The position numbers and the translations under genes were made by a program. The notes under the pieces were generated by a model. It was not told where the DNA came from, made no database searches, and worked only from the letters and a program-made list of their open reading frames with translations. From CAZLGM01 sp964623625 (GTDB taxonomy: Bacteria > Desulfobacterota > Desulfobulbia > Desulfobulbales > Desulfocapsaceae): DNA of 64,000 nucleotides. Location of the stretch: assembly GCA_964623625.1 (NCBI GenBank), contig CAZUUJ010000004.1, positions 1-64,000 on the forward strand, written 5' to 3'. Shown one piece after another: positions 7,666-16,507 of this stretch. The first letter of the stretch is position 1; every line of letters begins with the position of its first letter.

Positions 7666-7694
7666 AATATAAACACTTATCTAACCATCGTCAA
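7666..7694 (-). promoter_or_regulatory. Sigma-70 promoter of the Scm operon
   Basis: On the minus strand TTGACG (7694-7689) and TATATT (7671-7666) are separated by exactly 17 bases. The first downstream gene is the PqqD-like gene starting at 7584. A tiny open frame with its own AGGAG (MWSHLLRC.., 15 codons) lies in the leader and might be a leader peptide, but this is uncertain. Confidence 0.65.
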
Positions 7695-7830
7695 CGATGA
7701 AACCCTTACCAGGAAATTGGTCCGACAGGGATGGGGTGATTGGTTTGATGAATCATACATGTAATGATTGCCGAAGTGTAAAGTGAGAAAGAGGAATCGA
7801 TCTGCAAGGGGAACTCTTGTGATTTTCAAT

Positions 7831-8781
7831 CTAAGTTGTTGGACGATGTGCTCCATAGAGAATATGGGAATTGCGTTGGAGGAAATGGACGGTTTCTCCT
7901 GGTTCAGTGGTGTTTTGGGGTTGGAAGACTCTAATAAGTGGGGTTTTGTTTAATAGAGCAGAACAGTTGCTGAAGTGAGATGTGAAACATCCTAAATTTT
8001 TAACCATAAAGTAACGGTAAGTATTCATCATTAGCTGGATAAACTTATCATAACCAGTAAGAATTTCGTATGAAAACGAATTCCTTTTGTGCTTCTCCAA
8101 GATGAAAATAGCGGCAAGAGGTAATGGGCTGTGCTGAAATCGGCTATGGATAGGCAGTCGATAGCGGTCGTCACTTGAAGAAATATGACGAAGCTGTGAT
8201 GTGTTTATCCGTAGAGCCTCAGCGCTGGCATTGCTGATTTTCAATTGCGGATAGGCCGGGTAAACAAGTGGTCTTTCTTTGTCGGATATAGATAGTACAC
8301 TGACATCATCGGCTAAAACCTTATATCCCGCATTGTGATAAGCTCCGGCAAGGGTAGATTTGCCGGTCCCAACGGGACCTGAAAAAAGAACTGCTCCCCC
8401 TTCTACGGCAACACTACTGCTATGAAGTGGCAGTAGACCTCTTTGGTGGAAAAGGACACCAAAACAGGTACCGAGGAGATAGGTCCTTACGATGTCGAGA
8501 TCTACGCCTTGTTGGATCTCGACGATTATTCTCTTCCCATTCCGAACTGTAAAACGACCAATTTTATCAGCCAAAAGCACAAAGCGGTCAGGTGTTATAT
8601 CCCAACCCTGGCTGTTTTCTCTGGTTTCTTTATGGTATTGCCGGGATGTGGAAACAGCTATTTGCACATCAAATGTATGGTCATCTGTGTTTACTAAAAG
8701 TTCCGGTAACTCTATCTCGGATAGGATATGGAGGCCGAATGCTAAGTAGTGAAATCGTCTTTTGTTGTGATTTGTGGTCAT
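7831..8781 (-). CDS. HPr kinase-like (HprK C-terminal fold) protein of the RiPP locus
   Basis: This protein of about 316 residues opens with FHYLAFGLHILSEIELPEL, the usual N-terminus of stand-alone serine-kinase-like proteins found in PqqD-associated peptide clusters. It has LPLHSSSVAVEGGAVLFSGPVGTGKST with Walker A at about 135-143, and VLADDVSVL with the paired Asp at 158-159. Relatives often pair with a PqqD protein and may phosphorylate or otherwise modify a peptide, but none of this is proven here. I start at ATG 8781, which gives the family-typical N-terminus. An in-frame TTG at 8859 is possible, and neither has a good ribosome binding site. It lies between two PqqD-like genes on the same strand. 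Confidence 0.75.
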   Translation of the reverse strand: MTTNHNKRRFHYLAFGLHILSEIELPELLVNTDDHTFDVQIAVSTSRQYHKETRENSQGWDITPDRFVLLADKIGRFTVRNGKRIIVEIQQGVDLDIVRTYLLGTCFGVLFHQRGLLPLHSSSVAVEGGAVLFSGPVGTGKSTLAGAYHNAGYKVLADDVSVLSISDKERPLVYPAYPQLKISNASAEALRINTSQLRHISSSDDRYRLPIHSRFQHSPLPLAAIFILEKHKRNSFSYEILTGYDKFIQLMMNTYRYFMVKNLGCFTSHFSNCSALLNKTPLIRVFQPQNTTEPGETVHFLQRNSHILYGAHRPTT

Positions 8782-9027
8782 CGAAAAAACGAGTTGGTCT
8801 TTTTTATCCGTTGACCAAGTGTCAGTCGGATTGCAGTTGGTTATTTTTATATAACACAAACGGCAACACTTTTTGATAAAAGCGTATTATTGCGACGGTA
8901 TAATGCAAAAAAAAGAACCCGAGAGCGACGGGGAAAGGTATTTACAATGCTGAGATATAAATAGGGATGATAATAATCGGCTGAATAACACGTATTTTTA
9001 TTCTGGCATCTGAGTAAGAGTCATTGA

Positions 9028-9306
9028 TCAGTTTTTGATATCAATTAACTTTTCGCTGTCGAGACTGTTAATAAAAAAAAGCACGTCTTTTTGACAATCG
9101 CTTTCAGCCACGCCGAACTCTTCTGTAATCCGTTGGATAATTTCGCCGATTGATATCGGTTTATTGAGGAGTTCCCATATGCGACTGCCTGTAGGGTTCA
9201 GTCCGTATGATTGACTGTTTTGAGTGGAAAGAAGGATTATTTCATTGTCAACCGAGCTTTCCAGCAACGCATCTTTTTTTACAACTGTTGAAGAGAGTGA
9301 GAGCAT
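9028..9306 (-). CDS. PqqD family protein paired with the HPr kinase-like gene
   Basis: The 92-residue protein shows the PqqD signature clearly: EIILLSTQNSQSYGLNPTGSRIWELLNKPISIGEIIQRI, then EFGV and a helical C-terminus ending LIDIKN. The motif SYGLNPTGSRIW is the classic recognition-element core. It lies upstream of the free kinase-like gene on the same strand. This makes three PqqD domains in 2.4 kb, suggesting separate leader-docking modules for the kinase and each radical SAM enzyme. Confidence 0.85.
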   Translation of the reverse strand: MLSLSSTVVKKDALLESSVDNEIILLSTQNSQSYGLNPTGSRIWELLNKPISIGEIIQRITEEFGVAESDCQKDVLFFINSLDSEKLIDIKN

Positions 9307-9441
9307 TTCTATATTTTATTTCAGCCTCAGTCCATGACGAAACAGGTTATTTTTGCAAACAACCTATTGATATGTCGAGGAAATATCCAGCAATATTGTG
9401 CTATCGAATACTCATGGATTCAGATTCTAGACCAAACAACT

Positions 9442-9474
9442 TAGGACCTGGAAAGTGAGCATCTCCAGGTCCTA
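9442..9474 (-). terminator. Hairpin after the purH-like gene
   Basis: An 11-bp perfect inverted repeat (TAGGACCTGGA and its complement) with an 11-base loop lies 13 bases beyond the stop of the purH-like gene. It lacks a long T-run, so it may end or stabilise the transcript. Confidence 0.55.
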
Positions 9475-9486
9475 CGCAGCTGACAA

Positions 9487-10776
9487 TCAGTGTTTAAATG
9501 ACCGTTGCCCTGTGAACATCATGGCAACTTTGGGATCAGCCTCATTGCAGGCCTGGATGACCTCGAAATCCCGCATAGAGCCGCCTGCCTGAAGGATGGC
9601 CGAGACGCCTTGGTTGATACCGACATCAGCGCCGTCTCTGAATGGGAAGAAGGCGTCCGAGATCATGACAGATCCGGGCAGCCCGGCACGGTCTTCAACC
9701 ACTTGGGCATCTATTTCCTCTTTGTCTGATTGGTCTCGCTTGCCTTGGGCAATTTCCAGTGCCATGTCGGCATAGGGAATACCATGCTTATCAAAACAGA
9801 GGATGTCTGCATACTTGATATAGGCTTTGTGTACGGCGATCTCAGCAACACCGACCCTGTCCTGTTCGCCGGTACCGATACCGACGGTGCAGCCGTCTTT
9901 AATATACAGTACGGAATTGGAGGTGACGCCATGTTCAACCGCCCAGCCGAATATCATATCATCAATCTCTCTTTGTGTCGGCTCTCGGTCGCAGTTGAAT
10001 TCTTTGCCTTTCCATGTAGCGGTTGCCGGTTGTAAATCGTTAATTGAGCGAATGGAATTAACAGCGGACTGCTGGACGATGATACCCCCGTCGATCAGGC
10101 TCTTGAAATCGACAAATCTGTATTTCTCGAAATCAGCCAACCGGTCGATAGCAGCCATACGAATGACCCGCAGGTTTTTCCTGGAAGCGAGAATCTCAAG
10201 GCTGCCATCCTCAAAGTCGGGAGCGCAGACGACTTCGAGATAATTGTCAGCCATCAGCTTGGCGGTCTCATTATCGATGGCCCGACTGGCGATCACAGCA
10301 CCGCCGAAGGCGGCAATGCGGTCGGTCCTGTTTGCCTTGTTATAGGCATCGGCAAGATTGTCGCCGATGGCAGCGCCGCATGGATTATTGTGTTTGAGAA
10401 TAACGGCGGCCGGTTGATTGACCATGTATTTGATGATGTTCAGACCGTTGTCGACATCGGTGAGGTTGATTTTGCCCGGGTGTTTTCCGACCTGCAGCAT
10501 ATCTTCAGCGGTGATGGCGGATACCAGGCCGTTCCCTGGTTCAATAAAGGAACAATCACCAAGGGCCAGATTGCCGTTAACCAATTCGTAAAGGGCCGCT
10601 TCCTGGTCGGGATTCTCGCCGTAGCGAACACCCCGCTCATCGACAGTGTCGTCTTCCATGGTAATTTTCCATGTTCTTTTCCGATAAACAAGAGTCTGAT
10701 CATCAAAAGAAATGGTCATCTCCATGGGAAAACGATCACCGAGAATTGTACTGTACATCTTTTTAATGTCGCTCAT
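9487..10776 (-). CDS. Phosphoribosylaminoimidazolecarboxamide formyltransferase (PurH-like, AICARFT domain only)
   Basis: The 429-residue protein corresponds to the AICAR transformylase half of PurH: RYGENPDQEAALYE, KHNNPCGAAIG (the conserved KHxNPCG active-site motif), DRIAAFGGAVIASR and a C-terminal SDAFFPFRDGAD..GVSAILQAGGSMRD. The N-terminal IMP cyclohydrolase (MGS-like) domain is absent. The enzyme uses 10-formyl-THF to formylate AICAR in purine synthesis, and IMP closure must be supplied elsewhere. I start at MSDIKK (ATG 10776) rather than the upstream in-frame codon at 10827, since family members begin there. Confidence 0.85.
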   Translation of the reverse strand: MSDIKKMYSTILGDRFPMEMTISFDDQTLVYRKRTWKITMEDDTVDERGVRYGENPDQEAALYELVNGNLALGDCSFIEPGNGLVSAITAEDMLQVGKHPGKINLTDVDNGLNIIKYMVNQPAAVILKHNNPCGAAIGDNLADAYNKANRTDRIAAFGGAVIASRAIDNETAKLMADNYLEVVCAPDFEDGSLEILASRKNLRVIRMAAIDRLADFEKYRFVDFKSLIDGGIIVQQSAVNSIRSINDLQPATATWKGKEFNCDREPTQREIDDMIFGWAVEHGVTSNSVLYIKDGCTVGIGTGEQDRVGVAEIAVHKAYIKYADILCFDKHGIPYADMALEIAQGKRDQSDKEEIDAQVVEDRAGLPGSVMISDAFFPFRDGADVGINQGVSAILQAGGSMRDFEVIQACNEADPKVAMMFTGQRSFKH

Positions 10777-10982
10777 TTTATAACCTGTTTGGAAATTTTG
10801 TTGTTGAACCGCTACTAATCTATTCAAGGCGTTGAAAAGTCACAGATGGTGCGGAAAAAAAGCACTGTAACACAATCAACTTGACCTTACATTACTATAA
10901 CGTCGTTGTGTTTTCAAAAAGGTAGAACAGAAAATGTATTCTTGTTGATAAATTTAAAGTCAATACTGCAGTGAGATGTTTG

Positions 10983-12098
10983 TCAGTCAAGTGTCAGAGC
11001 CGTTTGAAATTCTCTATCCCAATCTTTATAGACCGGATCAAATCCTTTTTGACGTATCATCTCGCTCACCTCCTGAATTGACCGGTGGTCACCAACACTG
11101 AACTGTTCACCTTCAAGTTCCGGGTTGGCGTATCCACCAGGTACGGTACAGGAGCCCGCTGAAAACCGAGTAGGACCGAGTCCCAGCATGCCGTCCCGAT
11201 ATCGCTCTTCCTCTCTGGTGGACAGGATGAGTCCGACGTCATGGTCAAAGAGCCGCAACGCGAAGATCAGCTGGCTTAATTTGCTTTCATTTACCTGAAA
11301 ACGGGGAGCAAATTCACCGGCGGCAGGCCGGATCCTGGGAAAGGAAACGGTCAGGCCGGTACGCCAGAATTTTTTCCTCAGCCATCTCAAATGCAGCCCG
11401 AGAGCCAATCCTTCACACCGCCAGTCGGACAGCCCGAGTAGTGCGCCAATGCCGATTTCTCGCATTCCAGCCATACCCACCCGGTTTGGCGTGTCCAGCC
11501 GATAATCGTAATCTTTCTTTTTACCGGCCAAGTGGAGTTTACCATAGAGATCCCGATCGTATGTTTCCTGGTACACGGCAACACTTGTGATACCGTTTTT
11601 AAACAGCTGTCGATACTCTTCGGTTGACAGCGGTTGAACCTCAATGGAGATGGAGGCGAAAGAGTCTCGAAGCTTAAGAACGATTTCCGAAAGATAGTCG
11701 ACACCGAGTATTTTTTCCGCTTCACCGGAAACAAGAAGGATGTGTTGGAATCCTCTTTTTTGCAGAATTTCTGCTTCCTGAACCGCTTCCTCAATGGTCA
11801 GACATCTCCTGGCTATTTTGTTTTCGGCCGAAAAGCCGCAGTATAAACATCTGTTTGTGCAGAAATTGGAAAGATAGATCGGGCCATAAAGCTGGGTCGT
11901 TTTTCCAAAACGCTCAAGGGTGATCTGTTTCGATCGGGCGGCCATCTCGGGCAGATGCGGTTCGGCAGCGGGTGACAGCAGAGCTGCCAAGTGATCCGGG
12001 CTGCACTTGGCAGCACAAAGGGCCGATTGCACATCTTCTGCTGTGGCTGAGAGGATTTGTTTATTCAGCTCTGGAAAGGTTGGAATTGATAGGGTCAT
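10983..12098 (-). CDS. thiH: 2-iminoacetate synthase ThiH
   Basis: This radical SAM enzyme of 371 residues cleaves tyrosine to dehydroglycine (2-iminoacetate) and p-cresol for thiazole synthesis. It has CTNRCLYCGF as the Cx3Cx2C cluster motif, LVSGEAEKILGVDYL, SIEVQPLSTEEY, VYQETYD, and the C-terminal GSCTVPGGYANPELEGEQFSVGD, all typical of ThiH. Anaerobes use ThiH where aerobes use glycine oxidase. The start overlaps the end of thiG by 4 bases (ATGA), so the genes are co-translated. Confidence 0.95.
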   Translation of the reverse strand: MTLSIPTFPELNKQILSATAEDVQSALCAAKCSPDHLAALLSPAAEPHLPEMAARSKQITLERFGKTTQLYGPIYLSNFCTNRCLYCGFSAENKIARRCLTIEEAVQEAEILQKRGFQHILLVSGEAEKILGVDYLSEIVLKLRDSFASISIEVQPLSTEEYRQLFKNGITSVAVYQETYDRDLYGKLHLAGKKKDYDYRLDTPNRVGMAGMREIGIGALLGLSDWRCEGLALGLHLRWLRKKFWRTGLTVSFPRIRPAAGEFAPRFQVNESKLSQLIFALRLFDHDVGLILSTREEERYRDGMLGLGPTRFSAGSCTVPGGYANPELEGEQFSVGDHRSIQEVSEMIRQKGFDPVYKDWDREFQTALTLD

Positions 12099-12889
12099 TT
12101 GGTTAAAAATCCGAGATCTTCAGTCAACTGGCCATCCTGGGGTGAAGAGGCGCTGGCTGTCATTGATGGTGTGCCAAGACCGGCTTCAAATGCCAGTCGG
12201 CCGGCTATCACTCCCTGCATAAATGCTGCTGCCATGATGATCGGATCCCGAGCTACTGAGATCGCGGTGTTGACAAGAACAGCGTCGGCACCGATTTCCA
12301 TGGCTAAGGCGGCATGAGATGGAGCGCCGATACCGGCATCCACCACAACCGGTACCAACGCCTGCTCTATGATGATTTCAATCTGGTACCGGGTAAGCAG
12401 TCCCTGGTTGGTACCGATAGGCGCACCGAGTGGCATGACAGCGGCTGCGCCGACGTCCTGGAGTCGAAGAGCAAGGATTGGGTCTGCATTCATATAGGGT
12501 AAGACGATAAATCCATCCTTGACAAGCTGTCGGGTAGCTTCCAATGTCTCACAAGGATCGGGCAGCAGCGTTCTCGGGTCCGGAGTCACTTCAAGTTTCA
12601 GCCAGCTGGAACCGGATGCAGCTCTTGCGAGATGGGCCAGCCGGATGGCTTCCTGTGCGTCACGCGCACCGGAGGTATTGGGTAAAAAAGTGTACCTGTC
12701 CCTGTCGAGAGCGGACATGATATCATCCTGAGGATTTTCAAGATCCACACGGCGCAGGGCAACAGTAACCATCTCGGTTCCGGATGCATCAATCGCCTTC
12801 TTCATCACTTGTGAGGATGAAAACTTACCGGTCCCCAGAAACAGCCTGGAACCAAAGGTTTTTCCACCTATTGTCAGCATATCAGCCAC
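12095..12889 (-). CDS. thiG: Thiazole synthase ThiG
   Basis: This 264-residue TIM-barrel enzyme forms the thiazole phosphate ring of thiamine from DXP, dehydroglycine and ThiS thiocarboxylate. Visible blocks are FGSRLFLGTGKF at the N-terminus, the Schiff-base Lys98 in WLKLEV, GAAAVMPLGAPIGTNQG and VVVDAGIGAPSHAALAMEIGADAVLVNTAI. The length is normal. The start overlaps the end of thiS by 8 bases and its stop overlaps the thiH start. No thiF, thiC or thiE is present nearby. Confidence 0.97.
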   Translation of the reverse strand: MADMLTIGGKTFGSRLFLGTGKFSSSQVMKKAIDASGTEMVTVALRRVDLENPQDDIMSALDRDRYTFLPNTSGARDAQEAIRLAHLARAASGSSWLKLEVTPDPRTLLPDPCETLEATRQLVKDGFIVLPYMNADPILALRLQDVGAAAVMPLGAPIGTNQGLLTRYQIEIIIEQALVPVVVDAGIGAPSHAALAMEIGADAVLVNTAISVARDPIIMAAAFMQGVIAGRLAFEAGLGTPSMTASASSPQDGQLTEDLGFLTK

Positions 12890-13082
12890 CTCCTACAAAA
12901 CGAATCAACTCGAGAGAATCACCTTCTTGTATCGTCTGTTCGGTTAAATCGTCCGACCGGAGAATGGTCTTGTTTAACTCAACGACAACGGAGACCGGAT
13001 CAAGCTGCAACTGATCGAGCAGCTCCTTGATCGTCATCCCGGTCGAAATCTCTTTTTGTTTACCATTTATTTGAACGAGCAT
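12882..13082 (-). CDS. thiS: Sulfur carrier protein ThiS
   Basis: This is a 66-residue ubiquitin-fold protein ending in Gly-Gly-Gly, as needed for adenylation and thiocarboxylate formation. It shows ISTGMTIKELLDQL and SVVVELNKTILRSDDL, the usual ThiS pattern. It is the first gene of the thiSGH set and starts 70 bases after the glmU stop. No TPP riboswitch fits in that gap, so the operon may be read from the glmU promoter. The ribosome binding site is not obvious. Confidence 0.93.
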   Translation of the reverse strand: MLVQINGKQKEISTGMTIKELLDQLQLDPVSVVVELNKTILRSDDLTEQTIQEGDSLELIRFVGGG

Positions 13083-13152
13083 GTCAACGTACAGTATTTT
13101 TTTTGAATCTCAAGAAAAAAACGGTGGCAGGGTTTTGATCCGTATTCAGGGA

Positions 13153-14175
13153 CTATTCATTCCTCGTGGATGTGTATGGTCCCAGTGCCGAATTATCAGA
13201 GATAACCGCACCGTCAAGGCAGCTGTACGCACCGATTCGTACATTATTACCGATACTGCAGTTATTGAGAATGACGCCGTTTCCAAGTTCGCAGCCGCTG
13301 CCGATCCGGCTTGGACCGCTAATATGGACTCCAGGATGGACAGTGGTGTCGACACCTACAACAGTCTGAGGGTCAATACTGATGGATTCAGGGGCTATCA
13401 TGGTAACACCACTGAACATCAGCTGGGTATTCCGGCGCATCAACAATTCCTTGTGGGCCTGGGACATTTCCAGCCGTGAGTTGACGCCGAGGACATCATC
13501 AACATACGGATTGACGAATTTTTCCACTTTGTGCGAACCTGAGACGGCCAGTGAAATAATATCGGTCAGGTATACCTCTCCCTGGCTGTTGTCTGTGCCG
13601 ACCTGTTTGAGGGTGTCGAACAGAAATTGCTTTTCCACGCAGTAGATCCCGGTATTGATCTCGTTGATCTTCTTCTGGTTTTCATCGGCATCTTTTTCTT
13701 CCACAATGGCCAGAACATTGCCTGAATCGTCGCACACAATCCGTCCATAATTTATCGGATCGTCAAGCAGGGTCGTCATGACAGTAACGGTTGCCGAACT
13801 CCAGTTATGGGTACGGATCATGTCTTCAAGTGATTTCGCACGGATAAGCGGAGTATCGCCGCAGAGGATCATAACGGTGTCAATGTCCGGTTTCACATGA
13901 TCTTCAGCGCACAATACGGCATGACCGGTACCGAGTTGTTGGGCCTGATAGCCGAATTCAACATCAAACCCGTTTAAAGCGGCCATAACTTCCTGGTGCT
14001 GATGACCGACGACGACAACTGTTTGTTGAGGCCCAAGAGTGGTCACACTGTTTAACACATGATGGATCATCGGGGCATAAAAAAGCTCATGGAGAACTTT
14101 TGCCTTGTCCGACTTCATCCTCGTGCCTTTTCCCGCACCAAGTATGATGACAGCTAAAGGGCTTTGTTCTTGCAT
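13153..14175 (-). CDS. UDP-N-acetylglucosamine pyrophosphorylase, short GlmU-like
   Basis: The protein has 340 residues. The first 230 form a complete nucleotidyltransferase: VIILGAGKGTRMKSDKAKVLHEL is the catalytic G-x-G-T-x-M-x9-K loop, followed by QLGTGHAV, LCGDTPLI, YGRIV, VEEKDA and VNPYVDDVLGVNSR. A left-handed beta-helix follows but stops after about five turns. Full GlmU has about 450 residues with acetyltransferase residues in the missing third. So this enzyme should make UDP-GlcNAc from GlcNAc-1-P but not acetylate GlcN-1-P, and an acetyltransferase must exist elsewhere. The gene ends at a normal TAG and is not obviously broken. It heads the transcript that continues into thiSGH. 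Confidence 0.85.
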   Translation of the reverse strand: MQEQSPLAVIILGAGKGTRMKSDKAKVLHELFYAPMIHHVLNSVTTLGPQQTVVVVGHQHQEVMAALNGFDVEFGYQAQQLGTGHAVLCAEDHVKPDIDTVMILCGDTPLIRAKSLEDMIRTHNWSSATVTVMTTLLDDPINYGRIVCDDSGNVLAIVEEKDADENQKKINEINTGIYCVEKQFLFDTLKQVGTDNSQGEVYLTDIISLAVSGSHKVEKFVNPYVDDVLGVNSRLEMSQAHKELLMRRNTQLMFSGVTMIAPESISIDPQTVVGVDTTVHPGVHISGPSRIGSGCELGNGVILNNCSIGNNVRIGAYSCLDGAVISDNSALGPYTSTRNE

Positions 14176-14412
14176 ATCTTTGATATTATGTATTTTTATG
14201 ATTTTTACAAATAGTTTAGCTGAACTGATACGATATAAAAATAAAGTAAAAATGAAAAGGAAAAACCACCCGGTTCCTTCATTGTCCCCTGAATCTGTTA
14301 CGAAATGTGTGGCTTTTACTAATAAGCTCTTGATATATTAGAGATTAATTGAACAAAGATGCAGTGCTAGCGGATGCATTCCAAGAGCACTTCCTGCGGG
14401 GCGCTCACGGAT

Positions 14413-16110
14413 TCAGGTGCTCCACAGAGAGGATCGTGAATCTATTGTGAACAGTCTACCGTCTTCCAGCCGATAAATTGTATCGGCCAGAGCCAGACTG
14501 GCTGGCCGGTGACTGATGATGATCACCGTCTTCTTCTGTAATAATTGTTTACATTCCTCGATAAAGGCCGTCTCACCGGCCGGATCAAACATGGCGGTTG
14601 CTTCGTCGAGTATCAGTACCGCAGGATCCTTCAACAGCACCCTGGCCAATGCCAGCCTCTGTTTTTGCCCTCCTGAGAGTTTGACTCCCAGATCACCGAT
14701 AACAGTATCATAACCGTTTGGCAGCTCCCTGATAAAATCTAAGGCGTGCGCCTGTCTGGCAGCCTGCTCGATTTCATCAGAAGAGGCATCCGCTTTACCG
14801 AACAGAATGTTTTCGGCAACCGTAGTATTTTGTAAAAAAACCTGTTGTTGAACCAGACCGATCTGCTGTCTGAGGCTGGATAGTGATAGTTCCTGAATGT
14901 TGTAACTGTCAAAACGTATGACACCTTGCTGTGGCTCAATAAAGCGCATGAGCAGGTGGATCAGGGTAGATTTGCCGGCCCCGTTTTTGCCTGTTATGGC
15001 AACTGTTTCTCCTGCTTCGACCTTGAGATTGAGTTGCGTCAGTGTATTCTCACGACCCGGATAACGAAAAGCGATATCGGAAAATTTTATTTCTCCTCGA
15101 CCTTTTGAAAACACCACGCCTGCTTCCGTTTCTTCAGTGATGTTAGAAAAGAGCTGATTCAATCGCTCAGTGGCGCCGATGGTATGTTGAATTTGACCAT
15201 ACAGGTTGGCCAGACCGCTTATGGGTTGGGTAATCAACATACCGTACAGGACCAGTGAGACCATTTCGGCAGCCTGTAATTCTCCAGTAGCCAACTGATT
15301 TGAAAGGAACCAGAGAATAATAAAAATAATAAGAGTTGCCAGAAACCGGGTAAGTGGTGCCAGAAAAGACTGAATCTTCAAATAATCGGTGGTCAGTTTT
15401 AGAAGCCGGTTGTTGCTGTCGGCAAATTTTCTGGATTGGCTTTCTTCTCTGGTAAATGATTTGATCAGGGGAAGAGTGGCCAGGTTCTCATCGGCGATAG
15501 CCAGGGTCTTTGAATACTGCTCAATCATCGATTTAGACAAGCCTCGAATGGAACGACCAAGCAGTTTGCTGATGATGTAAAAGATGGGTATCAATAATGC
15601 CGCTAGAATAGCAGCTACCGGACTGATAAAATAGATGCAGACAAGAGCACCGCAGATTGTGATGATGATCGGGATCAACCGAACCAGAGTGGAGGTAACG
15701 AAGGTGCTGATGATTCCTGCGTCGTTAGTTAGAAAGGCCAGTATTTTACCATGCTTCTTATCGTGGTAATAACTGATCGGCAGCATTTGCAAATGATCGT
15801 ATAGCTTCATCCTCATTTTAGTCAACATTTTGTGGGATGTCTTTCCGGTGATGTAGCTGTTGAAGAAATTTAAAATTCCCTTAATGGCTAAAATGAACAA
15901 CCAGATAATAAGAAGATGTTGAGGTGAGAACTTCAAAGCTGGCGATGGTGACAGCAGGGAATCGGTAAAACGGCCCGCAAGCCAGGGGGAGGCAAGTGAA
16001 ATGGCTGTTTCAAGAACCATCAACATGACGATGATCATCAGAGTCCCCGCCTGGGGAGTCACATCACCAAACAGTTTTTTATATGTGTGCCAGGGATTAC
16101 TGGAAAACAT
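14413..16110 (-). CDS. ABC exporter, fused permease and ATPase (MsbA/LmrA type)
   Basis: This 565-residue half-transporter has five to six membrane segments in the first 310 residues. The ATPase domain has Walker A GKNGAGKST, Q-loop LVQQQVF, signature LSGGQKQRLALARVLL, Walker B VLILDEATAMFD and H-loop IIISHR. It should work as a homodimer in the inner membrane and export a lipid, peptide or drug. The substrate is not evident. A link to the RiPP loci is possible but not supported by distance. The D-loop reads MFDPAG in place of the common ALD. Confidence 0.85.
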   Translation of the reverse strand: MFSSNPWHTYKKLFGDVTPQAGTLMIIVMLMVLETAISLASPWLAGRFTDSLLSPSPALKFSPQHLLIIWLFILAIKGILNFFNSYITGKTSHKMLTKMRMKLYDHLQMLPISYYHDKKHGKILAFLTNDAGIISTFVTSTLVRLIPIIITICGALVCIYFISPVAAILAALLIPIFYIISKLLGRSIRGLSKSMIEQYSKTLAIADENLATLPLIKSFTREESQSRKFADSNNRLLKLTTDYLKIQSFLAPLTRFLATLIIFIILWFLSNQLATGELQAAEMVSLVLYGMLITQPISGLANLYGQIQHTIGATERLNQLFSNITEETEAGVVFSKGRGEIKFSDIAFRYPGRENTLTQLNLKVEAGETVAITGKNGAGKSTLIHLLMRFIEPQQGVIRFDSYNIQELSLSSLRQQIGLVQQQVFLQNTTVAENILFGKADASSDEIEQAARQAHALDFIRELPNGYDTVIGDLGVKLSGGQKQRLALARVLLKDPAVLILDEATAMFDPAGETAFIEECKQLLQKKTVIIISHRPASLALADTIYRLEDGRLFTIDSRSSLWST

Positions 16111-16187
16111 GGAACCGGATATTGTGTAAAATTGTAACTATTTCAAATAACGATGAATAAAGCCCAATACCTCAGCACTCCAACAAA

Positions 16188-16445
16188 TTGACAGTATGTT
16201 TAGGAGAAGTGCAGGCTAGCACTGGTCTGTCTGGATCAAGAATTACCATATCGAACCACATAAAAATAGAAAGAAATAATTCAACAGCCAGGGTTGCCAA
16301 CAAAACGGCTAGAAACAGGATAACCAAAGGGGTATCGGAGTTTATTGAAAGTCTGGATGGATCAGAAAAGATACGTATATTTGCTTTTTTAGGAATCATT
16401 CTTACTTTTTTACTTGCAATGTTACCACAATGTGGTACTCTGTAA
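16188..16445 (+). CDS. Small hypothetical membrane protein (uncertain)
   Basis: This 85-codon frame from TTG 16188 has a polar first part and a C-terminal hydrophobic helix (IRIFAFLGIILTFLLAML). It overlaps the start of the next plus-strand frame. There is no homology I recognise and a competing frame exists on the other strand, so it may not be a gene. Confidence 0.25.
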   Translation: MTVCLGEVQASTGLSGSRITISNHIKIERNNSTARVANKTARNRITKGVSEFIESLDGSEKIRIFAFLGIILTFLLAMLPQCGTL

Positions 16446-16507
16446 CTGCAGTTAGACTCCTTCTATCTGTAAACGGTGGAACAGCCATATGGCCATTTCT
16501 ATTCTCA

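Noticed and set aside
13083..13152. Possible TPP riboswitch before thiS
   Set aside because: Only 70 bases separate glmU and thiS, too short for a complete riboswitch, and the conserved CUGAGA core is not seen in the right context.
14413..16110. ABC exporter as dedicated transporter of the RiPP products
   Set aside because: It is 5 kb from the Scm operon and about 3 kb from sbtA, lacks a peptidase C39 domain and resembles general MsbA-type exporters.
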